A program made the translations under genes and the position numbers. Below are positions 51,362-60,962 of a stretch of 64,000 nt of DNA, piece by piece. The notes below the pieces were generated by a model that worked only from the letters and a program-made list of their open reading frames with translations, was not told the origin of the DNA and searched no databases. The DNA lies in contig JADZGE010000024.1 of the NCBI GenBank assembly GCA_020854035.1, positions 1-64,000 of the forward strand, read 5' to 3'. The DNA is from Burkholderiales bacterium. Its GTDB lineage: Bacteria; Pseudomonadota; Gammaproteobacteria; Burkholderiales; SG8-41. Each line of letters opens with the position of its first letter. Positions within the stretch are counted from its first letter, which is position 1.

Positions 51362-52540
51362 ATGCCCGATCTTCGTGGACCGTCGCGGCGGGCGCGCGAG
51401 ATCGGGCAGTTTCACGTGATGGCGCTCCTCGCGCGGGCGAAGGAGCTGGAGGCGCAGGGCCGCTCCATCGTCCACATGGAGATCGGCGAGCCGGATTTTC
51501 CGACGGCGAGGCCGATCGTCGAGGCGGGCATCCGGGCGCTCGAGGCGGGAAGGACCTCCTATACGGCGGCGACGGGCCTGCCCGAGTTGCGCCGGGCGAT
51601 CGCGGGTTTCTACCGCGCGCGCTACGGCCTCGCAGTGCCCGCGGAGCGCATCGTCATCACCACCGGGGGATCGGCGGCGCTTCTCCTTGCCTGCGCCGCG
51701 CTGGTCGATCCGGGCGACGAAGTGCTGCTCGCCGACCCGGGCTACCCGTGCAATCGCCAGTTCGTCCGCGTCATGGAGGGCGTGCCACGCGCGGTGCCGG
51801 TGGATGCCGCCGTCGAATACCAGGTCACTCCCGGTCTGCTCGAGCGGCACTGGACACCGCGCACCCGCGCGGTGCTGATCGCGACGCCGTCCAACCCCAC
51901 GGGCACGCTCGTCGCCGCGGAGCGGCTTGCCGCGATGGCGGCGATCGCGGGCACGCGCGGCGGCGCGCTGATCGTGGACGAGACCTACCACGGGCTCGTC
52001 TACGAGGATGCCTGCGCCAGCGCCGCCGGGCTGCCCGGTGACGTGTTCGCCGTCAACAGCTTTTCGAAATACTTCGGCATGACCGGCTGGCGCCTCGGCT
52101 GGCTCGTCGTCCCGGAACGCCACCTTGCCGCGGTCGAGAGGCTCGCCCAGAACGTCTACCTCGCGCCCCCGACGCCGGCGCAGTACGCGGCGCTCGCCGC
52201 CTTCGAACCGGGCACCGTCGCGCTGCTCGATAAACGCCGCGACGCGTTCCGGGCCCGCCGGGACTATCTCGTGCCGGCGCTGCGGGCGCTGGGATTCGAG
52301 ATCCCGGTCGCACCGCGCGGCGCGTTCTACGTCTACGCCGGCTGCCCCGACGGCGTGGCCGACAGCTTCGCGTTCTCGCGCGAGCTGCTGGAGGAGGCGG
52401 GCGTCGCCGTCACCCCCGGCGCGGATTTCGGCGCGAACGCGCCCCAGCGACACGTGCGTTTCGCGTACACTAATTGCCTCGAGAAACTTGCGGAAGGCGT
52501 CGCTCGTATCGCGGCGTTCCTGGATACCGGGAGAGTCTGA
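51362..52540 (+). CDS. Class I/II pyridoxal-phosphate aminotransferase
   Basis: A 392-residue PLP enzyme of fold type I. Substrate side: MEIGEPDFPTARPI near residue 40. PLP site: ATPSNPTGT, then the Schiff-base lysine Lys236 in NSFSKYFGMTGWRLGW, and the C-terminal carboxylate Arg region HVRFAYTN. Most like aspartate/aromatic aminotransferases of the AspB/DapL-like subgroup. It is followed by a CBS protein 1 bp after its stop, indicating one transcript. Amino-acid substrate cannot be set from sequence. Confidence 0.9.
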   Translation: MPDLRGPSRRAREIGQFHVMALLARAKELEAQGRSIVHMEIGEPDFPTARPIVEAGIRALEAGRTSYTAATGLPELRRAIAGFYRARYGLAVPAERIVITTGGSAALLLACAALVDPGDEVLLADPGYPCNRQFVRVMEGVPRAVPVDAAVEYQVTPGLLERHWTPRTRAVLIATPSNPTGTLVAAERLAAMAAIAGTRGGALIVDETYHGLVYEDACASAAGLPGDVFAVNSFSKYFGMTGWRLGWLVVPERHLAAVERLAQNVYLAPPTPAQYAALAAFEPGTVALLDKRRDAFRARRDYLVPALRALGFEIPVAPRGAFYVYAGCPDGVADSFAFSRELLEEAGVAVTPGADFGANAPQRHVRFAYTNCLEKLAEGVARIAAFLDTGRV

Positions 52541-52541
52541 A

Positions 52542-52976
52542 ATGTCACAGGCGGCACTGAAGGTGAAGGACGTCATGCAGCGCGACGTGAAGTCCGTGCG
52601 GCGCAACGATCAGCTCGCGCTCGCCGACTCGCTCATGAAAAACGAGCGCATCCGCCACCTGCCGGTGCTCGACGAGGACGGGCTGGTCTGCGCCGTGCTG
52701 AGCCAGCGCGACCTCTTCCGCGGCGCGCTGCTGCGGGCGCTCGGCTACGGCGGGCGCGCCGAGGAGTCCATGCTGCGGCAGATCGCGGTGAAGGAAGCGA
52801 TGTCGCCGGAAGTCCATATCACGACACCCGACACGCCGGTCGCGGAGGCGGCGCGGGTGATGATCGAGCGCAAGGTGGGCTGCCTTCCGGTCGTCGAAGG
52901 CGAGAAGCTGGTGGGCATCGTGACCGAGACCGATCTCGTGCGGCTCGTCGCGCGGGGCGGCACCGGCAAGCCCTGA
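52542..52976 (+). CDS. Two-CBS-domain protein
   Basis: A 144-residue protein made of a CBS pair: the first from about 8 to 60 (VKDVMQRDVKSVRRNDQLALA, then LSQRDLFRG), the second from about 82 to 140 (VKEAMSPEVHITTPDTPVAEA, then VTETDLVRL). A short linker between them is longer than in the 7996 protein. It begins 1 bp after the aminotransferase stop and may sense adenine nucleotides or SAM. Cytoplasmic; partner unknown. Confidence 0.88.
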   Translation: MSQAALKVKDVMQRDVKSVRRNDQLALADSLMKNERIRHLPVLDEDGLVCAVLSQRDLFRGALLRALGYGGRAEESMLRQIAVKEAMSPEVHITTPDTPVAEAARVMIERKVGCLPVVEGEKLVGIVTETDLVRLVARGGTGKP

Positions 52977-53018
52977 TTACGCGCGGCTTTCGAGGCTGTC
53001 TCATTTGGAATCGTTCCC

Positions 53019-53669
53019 ATGCGCGAGACGACACTCATCGTGATCCGGCACGGCGAGACCGAGTGGAACCGCGAACGCCGCATGCAGGGCACGACGGACA
53101 CGCGGCTCTCGGAACTCGGGCGGGAGCAGGCGGACGCGCTCGGCAGGCGGCTCGCGGGGCGGGATTTCGCGGCCCTCTACAGCAGCGATCTCGCGCGCGC
53201 CCGCGATACCGCTCTCGCCATTTCCGGTCATACCGGCAGGGAAGTGGTCGTCGATGCGCGGCTCAAGGAGCGTCGCTTCGGTATCTTCGAAGGCCTGCTC
53301 GCCGCCGAGATCCGGGCCCGGTATCCGGAGGAGCATGCCCGGTTCGCGAGCCCTGATCCCGACTACAAAGTGCCCGGCGGCGAGAGCGCCAGCGCTTTCA
53401 CCGCGCGCTGCCTGGGTTGCCTGGCGGAGATCGCGGGGCGGCACGCTGGCGCCGAGGTGGTGGTCGTCACGCACGGGCTGGTGCTCGACAGCCTGTACCG
53501 TGCCGCCCACGGACTGCCCCACGGCGAGCCGCGTCCCCTGCCCCTCGTCAACGCCAGCGTGAACATCTTCGAGCGCTTCGGCGGCGCCTGGCGCATGCAC
53601 TCCTGGGGCGACGTGAGCCATCTCGACGCGGAGCAGGTGACGCAGTATCGCGGCGCCGCCGCGGCGTGA
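53019..53669 (+). CDS. Histidine phosphatase (phosphoglycerate-mutase-like) superfamily protein
   Basis: A 216-residue cofactor-independent-type acid phosphatase/PGM-like protein. The phosphohistidine motif is IRHGETEWNRERRMQG with His11; the second catalytic His is in VVVVTHGLVLDSL. YSSDLARARDTALAIS and the ERRFGIFEG loop with its Glu are also typical. It hydrolyses a phosphate ester such as a sugar phosphate or a cobalamin/nucleotide intermediate. It lies 42 bp after the CBS gene. Physiological substrate unknown. Confidence 0.9.
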   Translation: MRETTLIVIRHGETEWNRERRMQGTTDTRLSELGREQADALGRRLAGRDFAALYSSDLARARDTALAISGHTGREVVVDARLKERRFGIFEGLLAAEIRARYPEEHARFASPDPDYKVPGGESASAFTARCLGCLAEIAGRHAGAEVVVVTHGLVLDSLYRAAHGLPHGEPRPLPLVNASVNIFERFGGAWRMHSWGDVSHLDAEQVTQYRGAAAA

Positions 53670-53750
53670 CGTGGCGGGGGGCCGGGAGCGAGGAGCGGGA
53701 GACTCCTGCCCATCCGTCATTGCCTGTCGCCGCCGCGGTTCGCCACACGC

Positions 53751-54416
53751 ATGGCTGCGAGCCCCGACACTGTAGTGCTGGTACACGGGCTGTGGCTGCA
53801 CGGGACGGCAATGGGAACGCTGCGCCGCCGCCTCGCTCGCGCGGGGTATCGCGCACTCGCCTATTCCTACCCGAGCATGCGGCTCACCCTCGCGGAGAAC
53901 GCCGAGAGGCTGGCGCGCTACTGCACGGTGCTGGGTGTCCCGCGACTGGATCTCGTCTGCCACAGCCTCGGCGGTGTCGTGGCGCTGCGCGCGCTGGAGC
54001 AGGTTCCCGCGCTGCCGGTCGGCCGTATCGTGCTCGCGGGGGTTCCTTTCCGCGGCAGCTACGCCGCGCGCCGCTTCGCGCGGTTGCCCGGCGGCCGTGC
54101 GGCTCTCGGGCGCAGCGTGCGCGAGTGGCTGGCCGAGGAGCGCGCCGCGCCCGGCGTCGCGCGCGAGGTCGGCGTCATCGCCGGCAGCAGGGCGCGGGGG
54201 CTCGGTCGCCTCGTCGCGCCCGGCATGCCACGTCCCTGCGATGGCGTCGTGAGCGTCGCCGAGACGGTGGTCCCGGGCATGCGCGATCACATCGTCCTCG
54301 ATGTGTCGCACAGCGGCATGCTGTTTTCGGGCGCGGTCGCGCGGCAGGTGCGGGCGTTTCTGCGGGACGGGGCGTTTGCGAGGGATGAAGGCGGAAGGAT
54401 GAAGGCGGCGGGATGA
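53751..54416 (+). CDS. Alpha/beta hydrolase (lipase/esterase, PGAP1-like)
   Basis: A 221-residue hydrolase without signal peptide. It opens TVVLVHGLWLHGTAMGTL (oxyanion HG), and has the nucleophile elbow LVCHSLGGVVALRAL with Ser about residue 69, then a late His in VLDVSHSGMLFS. A short, minimal esterase fold. The ATG of the next gene overlaps its stop by ATGA, so the two are translated together. Substrate, perhaps a lipid or short ester, is not known. Confidence 0.85.
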   Translation: MAASPDTVVLVHGLWLHGTAMGTLRRRLARAGYRALAYSYPSMRLTLAENAERLARYCTVLGVPRLDLVCHSLGGVVALRALEQVPALPVGRIVLAGVPFRGSYAARRFARLPGGRAALGRSVREWLAEERAAPGVAREVGVIAGSRARGLGRLVAPGMPRPCDGVVSVAETVVPGMRDHIVLDVSHSGMLFSGAVARQVRAFLRDGAFARDEGGRMKAAG

Positions 54417-55483
54417 GGGACGAGGGCGGAGCGGCCGCGCGGGTAGTTGCCGTCATCGTCGCGGCGTCGGTCCTCGGCGGGTGCGCGAACGCGGGCTATT
54501 ACCTCCAGTCGATCGGCGGTCAGTTCGAGATCTGGCGGCGCGAGCGGCCGATCGCGGACGTGATCCGCGACCCGGCCACCCCGGAAGCGCTGCGCGCGCG
54601 CCTGCGAACGGTGCTCGGGATTCGCGAGTTCGCGAGCCGCGAGCTCGCGCTCCCGGATAACGAGAGCTACCGGCGTTACGCCGATCTCGCAAGGCCGTAC
54701 GCCGTGTGGAACGTCTTCGCGACGGCGGAGTTCTCGGTGGACCCGGAACAGTGGTGCTTTCCGGTCGCGGGCTGTGTGAGCTACCGCGGCTATTTCTCGC
54801 GGGAGGGCGCCGAGCGCTTCGCCGCCGAACTCGCGCGCGCGGGGCGGGACGTGTACGTGGGCCCCGTGCCGGCCTACTCGACGCTCGGGTGGTTCGCGGA
54901 TCCGGTGCTGAATACCTTCGTGCATTACCCGGAGGCGGAACTTGCGCGCCTCGTGTTCCACGAGCTCGCCCACCAGGTGATTTACGTGCGGGACGACACC
55001 GCGTTCAACGAGTCCTTTGCCGTCGCGCTCGAGCGCGAGGGGGTGCGGCGCTGGCTCGAACGCGGCGCCGATCCGGCGAACTTCCGGGCGTTCGAGCGGA
55101 CGCAGCGCATGCGGAGTGATTTCGCGCGGCTGGTGGTCCGGTACCGCGGCGAGCTGGCGCGGTTGTACCGCTCGGAGCTCGACGCCACGGCCATGCGCGC
55201 GCGCAAGCGCGAGATACTCGGCGCGCTCGAGACCGAGTACCGCCGCTCGCGCGACGGGGAGTGGGGCGGTTATGCCGGCTTCGACGGCTGGTTCGCGGGG
55301 CGGCTGAACAACGCCCAGCTCGCCTCGGTGGTGCTCTACGACCGGTGGGTGGCGGCCTTCTCGGCGCTGCTCGCGCGCGAGGGCGGCGACCTGGCGCGCT
55401 TCTACGCCGCGGCGCGCGAACTCGCCGCGCTGCCGAAGGCGGAGCGCGACGGCAGACTCGCGGGACTGCTGTCGCGACCCTGA
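54413..55483 (+). CDS. Putative aminopeptidase lipoprotein (COG4324 type)
   Basis: A 356-residue predicted zinc metallopeptidase. A signal sequence ends in lipobox LGGC (Cys about 23), followed by ANAGYYLQSIGGQFEIW, the family's typical start of the mature protein. The zinc motif HELAHQ places His183, Glu184 and His187, and FNESFAVALEREG downstream supplies the third ligand. Family members are annotated predicted aminopeptidases; activity is unproven. It overlaps the esterase gene by 4 bp. Envelope-located. Confidence 0.85.
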   Translation: MRDEGGAAARVVAVIVAASVLGGCANAGYYLQSIGGQFEIWRRERPIADVIRDPATPEALRARLRTVLGIREFASRELALPDNESYRRYADLARPYAVWNVFATAEFSVDPEQWCFPVAGCVSYRGYFSREGAERFAAELARAGRDVYVGPVPAYSTLGWFADPVLNTFVHYPEAELARLVFHELAHQVIYVRDDTAFNESFAVALEREGVRRWLERGADPANFRAFERTQRMRSDFARLVVRYRGELARLYRSELDATAMRARKREILGALETEYRRSRDGEWGGYAGFDGWFAGRLNNAQLASVVLYDRWVAAFSALLAREGGDLARFYAAARELAALPKAERDGRLAGLLSRP

Positions 55484-55485
55484 TC

Positions 55486-55491
55486 TATAAT
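55486..55491 (+). promoter_or_regulatory. Perfect -10 box upstream of the PEBP gene
   Basis: TATAAT appears 44 bp upstream of ATG 55535, inside a GC-rich context just past the stop of the peptidase gene. A -35 at the right distance is not evident. Predicted leader about 37 nt, with a purine-rich GGCGGAGGAAGCA ribosome site. Confidence 0.5.
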
Positions 55492-55534
55492 TTTCCCGAA
55501 CGGAAGGTAGGGGAAAGACAAGGCGGAGGAAGCA

Positions 55535-56164
55535 ATGAGGCTCACCAGCACCAGCTTTGCCGACGACCAGCGCATCCCGGAGGAGTTCGCGTTCTGCGTG
55601 CCCGATCCCGCCGAGCGCGTGAAGCTCGGATGCAACCGCAACCCGCAACTCGCCTGGGCCGGGCTGCCGGCGGGAACGAAGTCGCTGGCGCTCATCTGCC
55701 ACGACCGTGACGTGCCGAGCAAGCCCGACGACGTGAACCAGGCAGGACGCACGATCCCCGCCGCGCTTCCACGCGTCGATTTCCACCATTGGGTGCTGGT
55801 GGACCTCGCGCCCGGGTCCGGCTCCCTCGCGGCCGGGGAATTCTCGGATGGCGTCACGGCGCGCGGCAAGCCCGGACCCGAGGGCCCGCGCGGCACGCGC
55901 CAGGGGATCAACGATTACACGAAGTGGTTCGCTTCCGACCGGAACATGGCGGGTGACTACCACGGCTACGACGGGCCCTGTCCGCCGTGGAACGACGAGA
56001 TCCCGCATCATTACGTCTTCACGCTCTATGCGCTCGACGTCACGCGCTGCGGGGTTTCCGGCCGGTTCACCGGACCGGAGGTCCTCGCGGCGATCCGGGG
56101 CCACGTTCTCGGGCAGGCGGCGCTGACGGGAGTCTATGCGCTGAATCCCCGGGTAAGGATCTGA
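55535..56164 (+). CDS. YbhB/YbcL family (PEBP, Raf kinase inhibitor-like) protein
   Basis: A 209-residue phosphatidylethanolamine-binding-protein fold. The ligand-pocket residues are visible as CNRNPQLAWAGLPAGTKSLALICHDRDVP and the later FHHWVLVDLAPG with the DxxH-like pocket, then GYDGPCPPWNDEIPHHYVFTLYALD. There is no signal peptide. It is 54 bp ahead of hrpA in the same direction. The bacterial function is unknown. Confidence 0.92.
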   Translation: MRLTSTSFADDQRIPEEFAFCVPDPAERVKLGCNRNPQLAWAGLPAGTKSLALICHDRDVPSKPDDVNQAGRTIPAALPRVDFHHWVLVDLAPGSGSLAAGEFSDGVTARGKPGPEGPRGTRQGINDYTKWFASDRNMAGDYHGYDGPCPPWNDEIPHHYVFTLYALDVTRCGVSGRFTGPEVLAAIRGHVLGQAALTGVYALNPRVRI

Positions 56165-56217
56165 AGCGGGTCCGATCTCTCGCGTCCGCTCGCCGCCGTG
56201 GTGAAAACGCCGGCATC

Positions 56218-59200
56218 GTGAAGGGACAGACGGCAGCGCAGGTCGAGCGCAGGCGTGCCAACCTGCCGCGGCCGTCGTACCCCGAGGACCTGCCGGTCGT
56301 TGCACGGCGCGCCGAGATCGCCCGCGCGATCGCGGAGCACCCCGTCATCATCGTGTGCGGGGAGACCGGATCGGGCAAGACCACGCAGCTGCCGAAGATC
56401 TGCCTGGAACTCGGCCGCGGGGTTGCCGGCATGATCGGGCATACCCAGCCGCGACGGATCGCCGCGCGCACCGTCGCGGCGCGCATCGCCTCCGAGCTCG
56501 ATTCCCCCCTCGGCCACGCGGTCGGCTACAAGGTGCGCTTCGCCGACAGGGTGTCGCCCGATACGTATGTCAAGGTGATGACCGACGGCATCCTGCTCGC
56601 CGAGACGCAGGGCGACCGGCTCCTGCATCGCTACGACACGATCATCATCGACGAGGCGCACGAGAGAAGCCTCAACATCGATTTCCTGCTGGGTTACGCG
56701 AAGGAACTCATCGCGGGCGGCAGGAACCGGCGCCCGGACCTGAAGTTGATCGTCACTTCCGCGACGATCGACGCCGGGCGTTTCTCGAGGCACTTCGGCG
56801 GCGCGCCGGTGATCGAGGTGTCGGGCCGCCTCTACCCGGTGGCGATTCGCTACCGGCCGCTGCGCGGCCGTCCCGCCCGCGCGCTTCCCCGGCAGGACGA
56901 GCGGGGAGCGCACGCCGCCCGCCGGGTCGCGCCGGAGAGCGGCGGGCAGGCGCCGATCGACGAAGACGAGGACATGATCGACGCCGTCCTCGACGCAACG
57001 GAAGACCTCGTGCGCCTGCCCGGCGGCGGCGACGTGCTGGTGTTCCTGCCCGGCGAGCGGGAGATTCGCGAGACCGCGGATGCCCTGCGCGGGCGCTCGC
57101 TGAAGGGAGCCGAGATCCTGCCGCTCTACGGGCGGCTCTCGCTGGAGGAGCAGCAGCGCATCTTCCGGCCCGGGGACGCGCGCCGCGTTGTCCTCGCCAC
57201 CAACGTCGCGGAGACCTCGCTCACCGTGCCGGGCATCCGTTACGTCGTCGACACCGGGTTGGCGCGCGTCAACCGCTACAGTTACCGCAACAAGGTCGAG
57301 CAGCTCCTCACGGAGCCCGTATCGCGCGCGTCCGCCGATCAGCGCGCGGGGCGGTGCGGGCGCGTCGCCGCCGGCGTTTGCGTTCGGCTCTACTCCGAGG
57401 AAGACTACCGGGAGCGGCCGGAGTACACCGATCCGGAGATCCTCCGCTCGTCGCTCGCGGCGGTGATCCTGCGCATGAAGGCGCTGGGCCTCACCGCTGT
57501 CGAGCGCTTCCCGTTTCTCGACCCGCCGGCGCCGCGCATGATCGCCGACGGCTACCAGCTGCTCGCGGAACTGGGCGCGGTTGACGAAGGCAACCAGTTG
57601 ACGCCGCTCGGCCGCCGTCTCGCGCGCTTCCCGATCGACCCGCGCATCGCGCGCATGATCCTCGCCGCCGGGGAGGAGAACTGCCTCGCGGAGATCCTGG
57701 TGATCGCGGCCGTGCTGGAGGTGGACGATCCGCGCGAGCGCCCGTTCGGAAAGGCGGAAGCGGCGGATCGCGCGCACGAGCGCTTCCGCGACGAGCAGTC
57801 GGACTTCGTGTCGTTACTCAGGCTGTGGGACTGGTTCGACGACGCCATCCGGCACCGCCAGTCGAACCGCAGGCTCGCGCAGGCGCTCTCGGAAGCCTTC
57901 CTCTCGCAGCGGCGCATGCGCGAGTGGCGGGACGTGCACAGGCAGCTTGCCGCGCTGGCAGGCGAGATGCGGATGCGCGTCAACGAGAAGCCCGCTTCCT
58001 ACGAACAGGTGCACCGGGCGTTGATCGCGGGACTGCTCGGCAACATCGGCACGAAGGGCGAGGAGGCGGGGGAGTATCTCGGCCCGCGCGGCATCCGCTT
58101 TCACATCTTCCCGGGTTCGGGACTGCGCAGGAAGCAGCCGCGCTGGGTGCTGGCGGCGGAGCTCGTCGAAACGACGCGGCTCTACGCCCGCTGCGCGGCA
58201 CGGATCGAGCCCGAGTGGATCGAAGCCGCCGCCGGTGCTCTCGTGAAGAAGCACTGGTTCGATCCACACTGGGAGAAGGAGCGCGCGATGGTGGCGGCCT
58301 ACGAGCGCGTGACGCTCTATGGATTGACGCTCGTGCCGAGGCGGCGCGTCGCCTACGGGCCGATCAATCCGAAGGAGGCGCGTGAAGTCCTCATCCGCGG
58401 CGCCCTCGTTGCGGGCGAGTTCGACACCCGCGGGGCCTTTCTTGCGCACAACCAGCGGCTCGTGAAGGAAGTGGAGGCGCTCGAGCACAAGACGCGGCGC
58501 CGCGACGTGCTGGTGGGCGAGGAGGCGATCTTCGCCTTCTACGACGGCGTGGTGCCGGAGGGCATCGTGAACGGCGCCGATTTCGAAGCGTGGCGCGAGC
58601 AAGCCGAGCGCGCGAATCCGCGGCTCCTCCTGATGACTCGCGAGTACCTGATGCGGCACGCGGCGCTCGACGTGACCGAGGCGCAGTTTCCGGCGCGCGT
58701 ACCCGCGGCCGGCGCGCAGCTCTCGCTCTCCTACCGGTTCGAGCCGGGCCACCCGATGGACGGTGTCACCGCGACCGTGCCGCTGCATCTCCTCAATCAG
58801 CTCGAGCCCCGGGAGTTCGAGTGGCTCGTGCCGGGGCTCATACGGGAGAAGGTCGCCGCGCTCTTCAAGGCGCTGCCGAAGGCGTTCCGGCGGCACTTGA
58901 CGCCGCCGGCGCGGCACGTCACGGCGTTCCTGGCGCAGTCCGAGGGAGCGGGCGTCGAGGGTGGGGAAACGTTGACGAAGTCCATCCTGCGCTACGCGCA
59001 GCGCGCGGCGGGTGCGCCGGTTCCGGCCGATGCATTGGAGGGCGCCGGGCTGCCGCCGCATCTTCTCGTGAACTTCCGCGTGATCGACGAAGCCGGCCGC
59101 GAGCTTGCCATGGGGCGGGACCTGGCGGCGCTCAAGACCCGGCTCGGGCAGGCGGCGCAGCTCACCTTCGCCCGGGCGGAACCCGGCATCGAGAAGAGCG

Positions 59201-60054
59201 GCATCCGCGCGTGGGATTTCGGGGAGCTCCCGCCGTCGATCGCCTTCACGCGCGGCGGGCGGAAGCTCACGGGCTATCCCGCACTTGCGGACGAAGGCGG
59301 GAGCGTCGCGATCAGGCTGTTCGATACGGCCGCGGCGGCGGGCGCATCGATGCGCGCCGGCGTGCGGCGGTTGATGCGCCTCGTGTTGAAGGAGCAGATG
59401 AAGGGCCTGGAAAAGAATCTGCCGGGGCTCACGCAGGCGGCGTTGCAGTTGCGCGCGCTCGCGTCACCGGACGAGCTCACGGGCGATCTCGTCTCGGCCG
59501 TCGCGGATCGGGCCTTCATCGGCGAGGACGAGCTGCCGAGAAACGAGAAGGCGTTCGATGCGTTGAAGCAGCGTGCCCGCGCGCGTCTTCCGGCGGTGCG
59601 AGAGGCGGGATGTCGCCTCGTCGCGGTCATCGCCGGGGAATGGCAGCGGACGCAGCAACGGCTCGCGGCGGCGCAGAAGGCGCTGCCGCAGGCCGTCGCC
59701 GACATCCGCAGCCAGGTCTCGCGTCTCGTCTACAAGGGGTTTCTCTCGGCGACGCCGTGGGAGCGCCTGAACGATCTGCCGCGCTACCTCAAGGCGGCGC
59801 AGCGGCGCCTCGACAAGTACCCGAACGATCCGGAGCGCGACGCGCGCCACGCGGGCGATGTAAACGCGATGTGGAAGCGCTGCGAGGAGCGGGCGGCGAA
59901 GCTCGCGCGCGCGGGCGAGCGCGATCCGCGGCTGGAGGATTTCCGCTGGCGCATCGAGGAGCTGCGCGTTTCGCTCTGGGCGCAGGAGCTGAAGACGCCG
60001 TACCCCGTTTCGTTCAAGCGCCTCGACCGGCTGTGGCGGGAGATCGCGGGGTGA
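56218..60054 (+). CDS. hrpA: ATP-dependent RNA helicase HrpA
   Basis: A 1278-residue DEAH-box helicase, close to the usual ~1300. Motif I is GETGSGKTTQLPK about residue 47, motif II is IIIDEAHERSLNID, motif III SAT is in VTSATIDAGRFSRHF, and motif VI is QRAGRCGR. A winged-helix/HA2 region and the HrpA-specific DUF3418 C-terminus complete it. The frame is open upstream across the end of the PEBP gene; GTG 56218 is selected because it starts the conserved N-terminus (QVERRRANLP). Translation-linked RNA remodelling, cytoplasmic. Confidence 0.92.
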   Translation: MKGQTAAQVERRRANLPRPSYPEDLPVVARRAEIARAIAEHPVIIVCGETGSGKTTQLPKICLELGRGVAGMIGHTQPRRIAARTVAARIASELDSPLGHAVGYKVRFADRVSPDTYVKVMTDGILLAETQGDRLLHRYDTIIIDEAHERSLNIDFLLGYAKELIAGGRNRRPDLKLIVTSATIDAGRFSRHFGGAPVIEVSGRLYPVAIRYRPLRGRPARALPRQDERGAHAARRVAPESGGQAPIDEDEDMIDAVLDATEDLVRLPGGGDVLVFLPGEREIRETADALRGRSLKGAEILPLYGRLSLEEQQRIFRPGDARRVVLATNVAETSLTVPGIRYVVDTGLARVNRYSYRNKVEQLLTEPVSRASADQRAGRCGRVAAGVCVRLYSEEDYRERPEYTDPEILRSSLAAVILRMKALGLTAVERFPFLDPPAPRMIADGYQLLAELGAVDEGNQLTPLGRRLARFPIDPRIARMILAAGEENCLAEILVIAAVLEVDDPRERPFGKAEAADRAHERFRDEQSDFVSLLRLWDWFDDAIRHRQSNRRLAQALSEAFLSQRRMREWRDVHRQLAALAGEMRMRVNEKPASYEQVHRALIAGLLGNIGTKGEEAGEYLGPRGIRFHIFPGSGLRRKQPRWVLAAELVETTRLYARCAARIEPEWIEAAAGALVKKHWFDPHWEKERAMVAAYERVTLYGLTLVPRRRVAYGPINPKEAREVLIRGALVAGEFDTRGAFLAHNQRLVKEVEALEHKTRRRDVLVGEEAIFAFYDGVVPEGIVNGADFEAWREQAERANPRLLLMTREYLMRHAALDVTEAQFPARVPAAGAQLSLSYRFEPGHPMDGVTATVPLHLLNQLEPREFEWLVPGLIREKVAALFKALPKAFRRHLTPPARHVTAFLAQSEGAGVEGGETLTKSILRYAQRAAGAPVPADALEGAGLPPHLLVNFRVIDEAGRELAMGRDLAALKTRLGQAAQLTFARAEPGIEKSGIRAWDFGELPPSIAFTRGGRKLTGYPALADEGGSVAIRLFDTAAAAGASMRAGVRRLMRLVLKEQMKGLEKNLPGLTQAALQLRALASPDELTGDLVSAVADRAFIGEDELPRNEKAFDALKQRARARLPAVREAGCRLVAVIAGEWQRTQQRLAAAQKALPQAVADIRSQVSRLVYKGFLSATPWERLNDLPRYLKAAQRRLDKYPNDPERDARHAGDVNAMWKRCEERAAKLARAGERDPRLEDFRWRIEELRVSLWAQELKTPYPVSFKRLDRLWREIAG

Positions 60055-60126
60055 TCCGACTGTCCGGCCGCGAGAGTCCAGTGCAGCCACGGAAGCACCC
60101 GGAAGGCACGGCTGCAGAAATGAATT

Positions 60127-60145
60127 CCCCTCCATCCGGGAGGGG
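60127..60145. repeat. CCCCTCC hairpin (copy 1)
   Basis: CCCCTCC (60127-60133) and GGAGGGG (60139-60145) pair around a 5 nt loop; a further GGGGGAGGGGAG lies at about 60159-60171. The arrangement recurs at 61542. Together they flank the cupin and hicBA genes. It may also end the hrpA message, but there is no U tract. Confidence 0.45.
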
Positions 60146-60221
60146 CGGCGCAAAGCGGCGGGGGAGGGGAGCTCCGTCAAAGCCTCGCCTATGATGCGGG
60201 GGACGGCATGTGTCCGGCAAC

Positions 60222-60662
60222 CTACCGCTTGATGAACGATGTGCCGGTGGGACCCACACCGGCCTCCTGATAGATCGCATCAACGTCCCTGGCCCAGACA
60301 TAGTGGGGAACGTTGGCGGGGGCGACGAACAGCGCCCCGGCTGGAATCGCAACGAGCTTCGTCTCGTCGAAGGTCTCGCCGAACCCGACGTAGATAGTGC
60401 CGGCCAACACCGTGCTGTTCCGGTCGTCAGGATGCGCGTGCGGCGGGATTCTTGCTCCAGCTGCAAGCTTGACGCGAATAATGTAAGGCCCGGGTTTCTG
60501 CTCGGCGCCGAGAATCCATGCTGCTTGCAACCCGGCGACGTTCGGCGGACTCACCCAGCGAATGTTGTCGGGGAGAACAGGAACCGGTGCATTGCTCTGG
60601 GCGAGTGTGACCGTGGAGAAGAAGCTGCCGATGAGTGCAATGACTGCGATACGGTGCGGCAT
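60222..60662 (-). CDS. Exported cupin domain protein
   Basis: A 146-residue protein with a signal peptide (MPHRIAVIALIGSFFSTVTLAQ) and one cupin barrel. Metal ligands are expected in ARIPPHAHPDDRNSTVLAG (H-x-H) and the late His of VPHYVWARD. Such periplasmic cupins are common and mostly uncharacterised, some acting as dioxygenase-like or sugar-binding proteins. It is convergent with hrpA. Its codon use is less GC-rich than that of hrpA. Confidence 0.85.
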   Translation of the reverse strand: MPHRIAVIALIGSFFSTVTLAQSNAPVPVLPDNIRWVSPPNVAGLQAAWILGAEQKPGPYIIRVKLAAGARIPPHAHPDDRNSTVLAGTIYVGFGETFDETKLVAIPAGALFVAPANVPHYVWARDVDAIYQEAGVGPTGTSFIKR

Positions 60663-60962
60663 GGCGTGCCTTTATCCAATTGCGAGGCGGCGATCACCCC
60701 CCTCGAGCCAGACATTGCGTCCGCGGTGCCGCAATGAATCATGACGCCCAACGTGCAGTTAACCCCCGGGCCGCCTTTGGCCCGTCTGCGGGTGTTAACG
60801 ATCATGATGAAAGAGAAGAGATCGCCAAAACTGGCCGGGAGTTTCTGGCCGGCAGTGCTCGTGCGCCTGTACGGTGGCACGTTCCGGAGTTCGGCCACGC
60901 TCATCACCATTCCATCCTGCGGGGTACCGCTGACAGCGGATTGGAAATCAGTTCTGGTGGCG
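60663..60962. other. Gene-free stretch between cupin gene and hicA
   Basis: 300 bp. It contains an imperfect hairpin bounded by GTTAAC at 60758-60763 and 60794-60799 (with CCCCGGGC / GCCCG inner pairs), possibly ending the hicBA message. The minus-strand open frame through this area has no recognisable family. Confidence 0.4.
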